Below, in pieces: positions 6,233 to 6,578 of a stretch of DNA of 6,578 nucleotides. Both the position numbers and the translations under genes were made by a program. How positions within the stretch are numbered: the first letter of the stretch is position 1; the number at the start of each line of letters is the position of its first letter. Under the pieces are notes generated by a model. That model worked only from the letters and a program-made list of their open reading frames with translations. It searched no databases and was not told the origin of the DNA. The stretch is from Alphaproteobacteria bacterium (GTDB taxonomy: Bacteria > Pseudomonadota > Alphaproteobacteria > Rickettsiales > UBA3002), in contig JAKFUW010000034.1 of NCBI GenBank assembly GCA_021732545.1, forward strand, positions 1 to 6,578, given 5' to 3'.

Positions 6233-6578
6233 CTAATAAGCCCGTCTCACACAAAAATCGAGCGTTTCCATCAGAGCAGCTTTGGCGTTGCTATCTGCAA
6301 ACGGTTCGATATGCGCGCGTGCTTGTGCGACATAATCTGCGGCAAGCTCAAAGGTGGATTCCAGCGCGCGGGTGCTTTCAAGAATGGTGAGGGCTTGGTT
6401 CAAATCATCGGAGGATTGATCGAGATCGCCCAAAGTACGCTGCAAAAATGCTTTTTGTTTTTCGTCACCGCGCTCAAACGCCAAAATAACGGGCAGCGTG
6501 ATTTTTCCTTCCGAAAAATCATCGCCCACGGTTTTGCCCAAATCATTTTGCTTGGCGATATAATCGAGTGCATCATCC
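6233..6578 (-). CDS. ispB: Polyprenyl diphosphate synthase, C-terminal part (IspB-type), cut by window edge
   Basis: The last 114 or so residues of a trans-polyprenyl diphosphate synthase. The gene runs off the right edge, so its true start is outside the window; a TTG at 6541 is only an internal Leu codon. The visible sequence opens with DDALDYIAKQNDLGKT, the second aspartate-rich motif region, which binds the magnesium-isopentenyl diphosphate complex. VGDDFSEGKITLPVILA, the strongly conserved family tail motif, follows. The C-terminal helices include a Y-VAQARAHIEPF segment. Length and motifs fit octaprenyl or decaprenyl diphosphate synthase, which makes the ubiquinone side chain at the membrane face; chain length cannot be judged from this fragment. 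It is transcribed towards the TAXI gene and shows no functional link to it. Confidence 0.92.
   Translation of the reverse strand, partial: DDALDYIAKQNDLGKTVGDDFSEGKITLPVILAFERGDEKQKAFLQRTLGDLDQSSDDLNQALTILESTRALESTFELAADYVAQARAHIEPFADSNAKAALMETLDFCVRRAY

Overview
The window looks like chromosomal DNA from an alphaproteobacterium of moderate GC (about half by eye). Three signs point there. The histidine kinase dimerisation domain is of the PleC/DivJ type, with the FGP-G-Y-EY-DIH-SG-HLL signature. The MarR-type regulator resembles the alphaproteobacterial LdtR group. The dispersed two-hairpin repeats, beginning GTCAT and ending ATGAC or TGACAA, resemble small palindromic elements common in these genomes. 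The exact genus cannot be read from the sequence.

Layout: bases 1-185 are an upstream intergenic region. Positions 186-4607 hold a tight three-gene plus-strand operon: a TonB-dependent outer-membrane receptor (186-2264), a periplasmic YfiR/DUF4154-family protein (2266-3000) and a membrane histidine kinase (3000-4607). The first two genes are one base apart and the last two overlap by one base. A second plus-strand pair follows: an LdtR-like MarR regulator (4634 or 4691 to 5146) and an orphan TAXI-family periplasmic binding protein (5167-6141). A convergent minus-strand polyprenyl diphosphate synthase (IspB type) enters from the right edge and stops at 6233.

The first three genes read as an envelope-spanning sensory relay: outer-membrane receptor, then periplasmic YfiR-like protein, then an inner-membrane sensor with a periplasmic domain. 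This parallels the YfiB-YfiR-YfiN system. Here a TonB receptor stands in the outer-membrane position, and a HAMP/HisKA/HATPase kinase replaces the GGDEF diguanylate cyclase YfiN. No response regulator is encoded in the window.

The most unusual feature is that the first two genes each carry a palindromic repeat element read in frame within the signal peptide, between the charged n-region and the hydrophobic core. The receptor has a single 71-bp two-hairpin element (215-285). The yfiR-like gene has a nested pair: an outer element with a perfect 13-bp inverted terminus (2311-2459), split by an inner 80-bp element of similar design (2339-2418). Removing the insert from either gene restores a conventional signal peptide. 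A further 71-bp copy, inverted and about 75 % identical to the first, fills the gap between the convergent genes (6151-6221). This is reminiscent of the in-frame palindromic elements of Rickettsia and Wolbachia.
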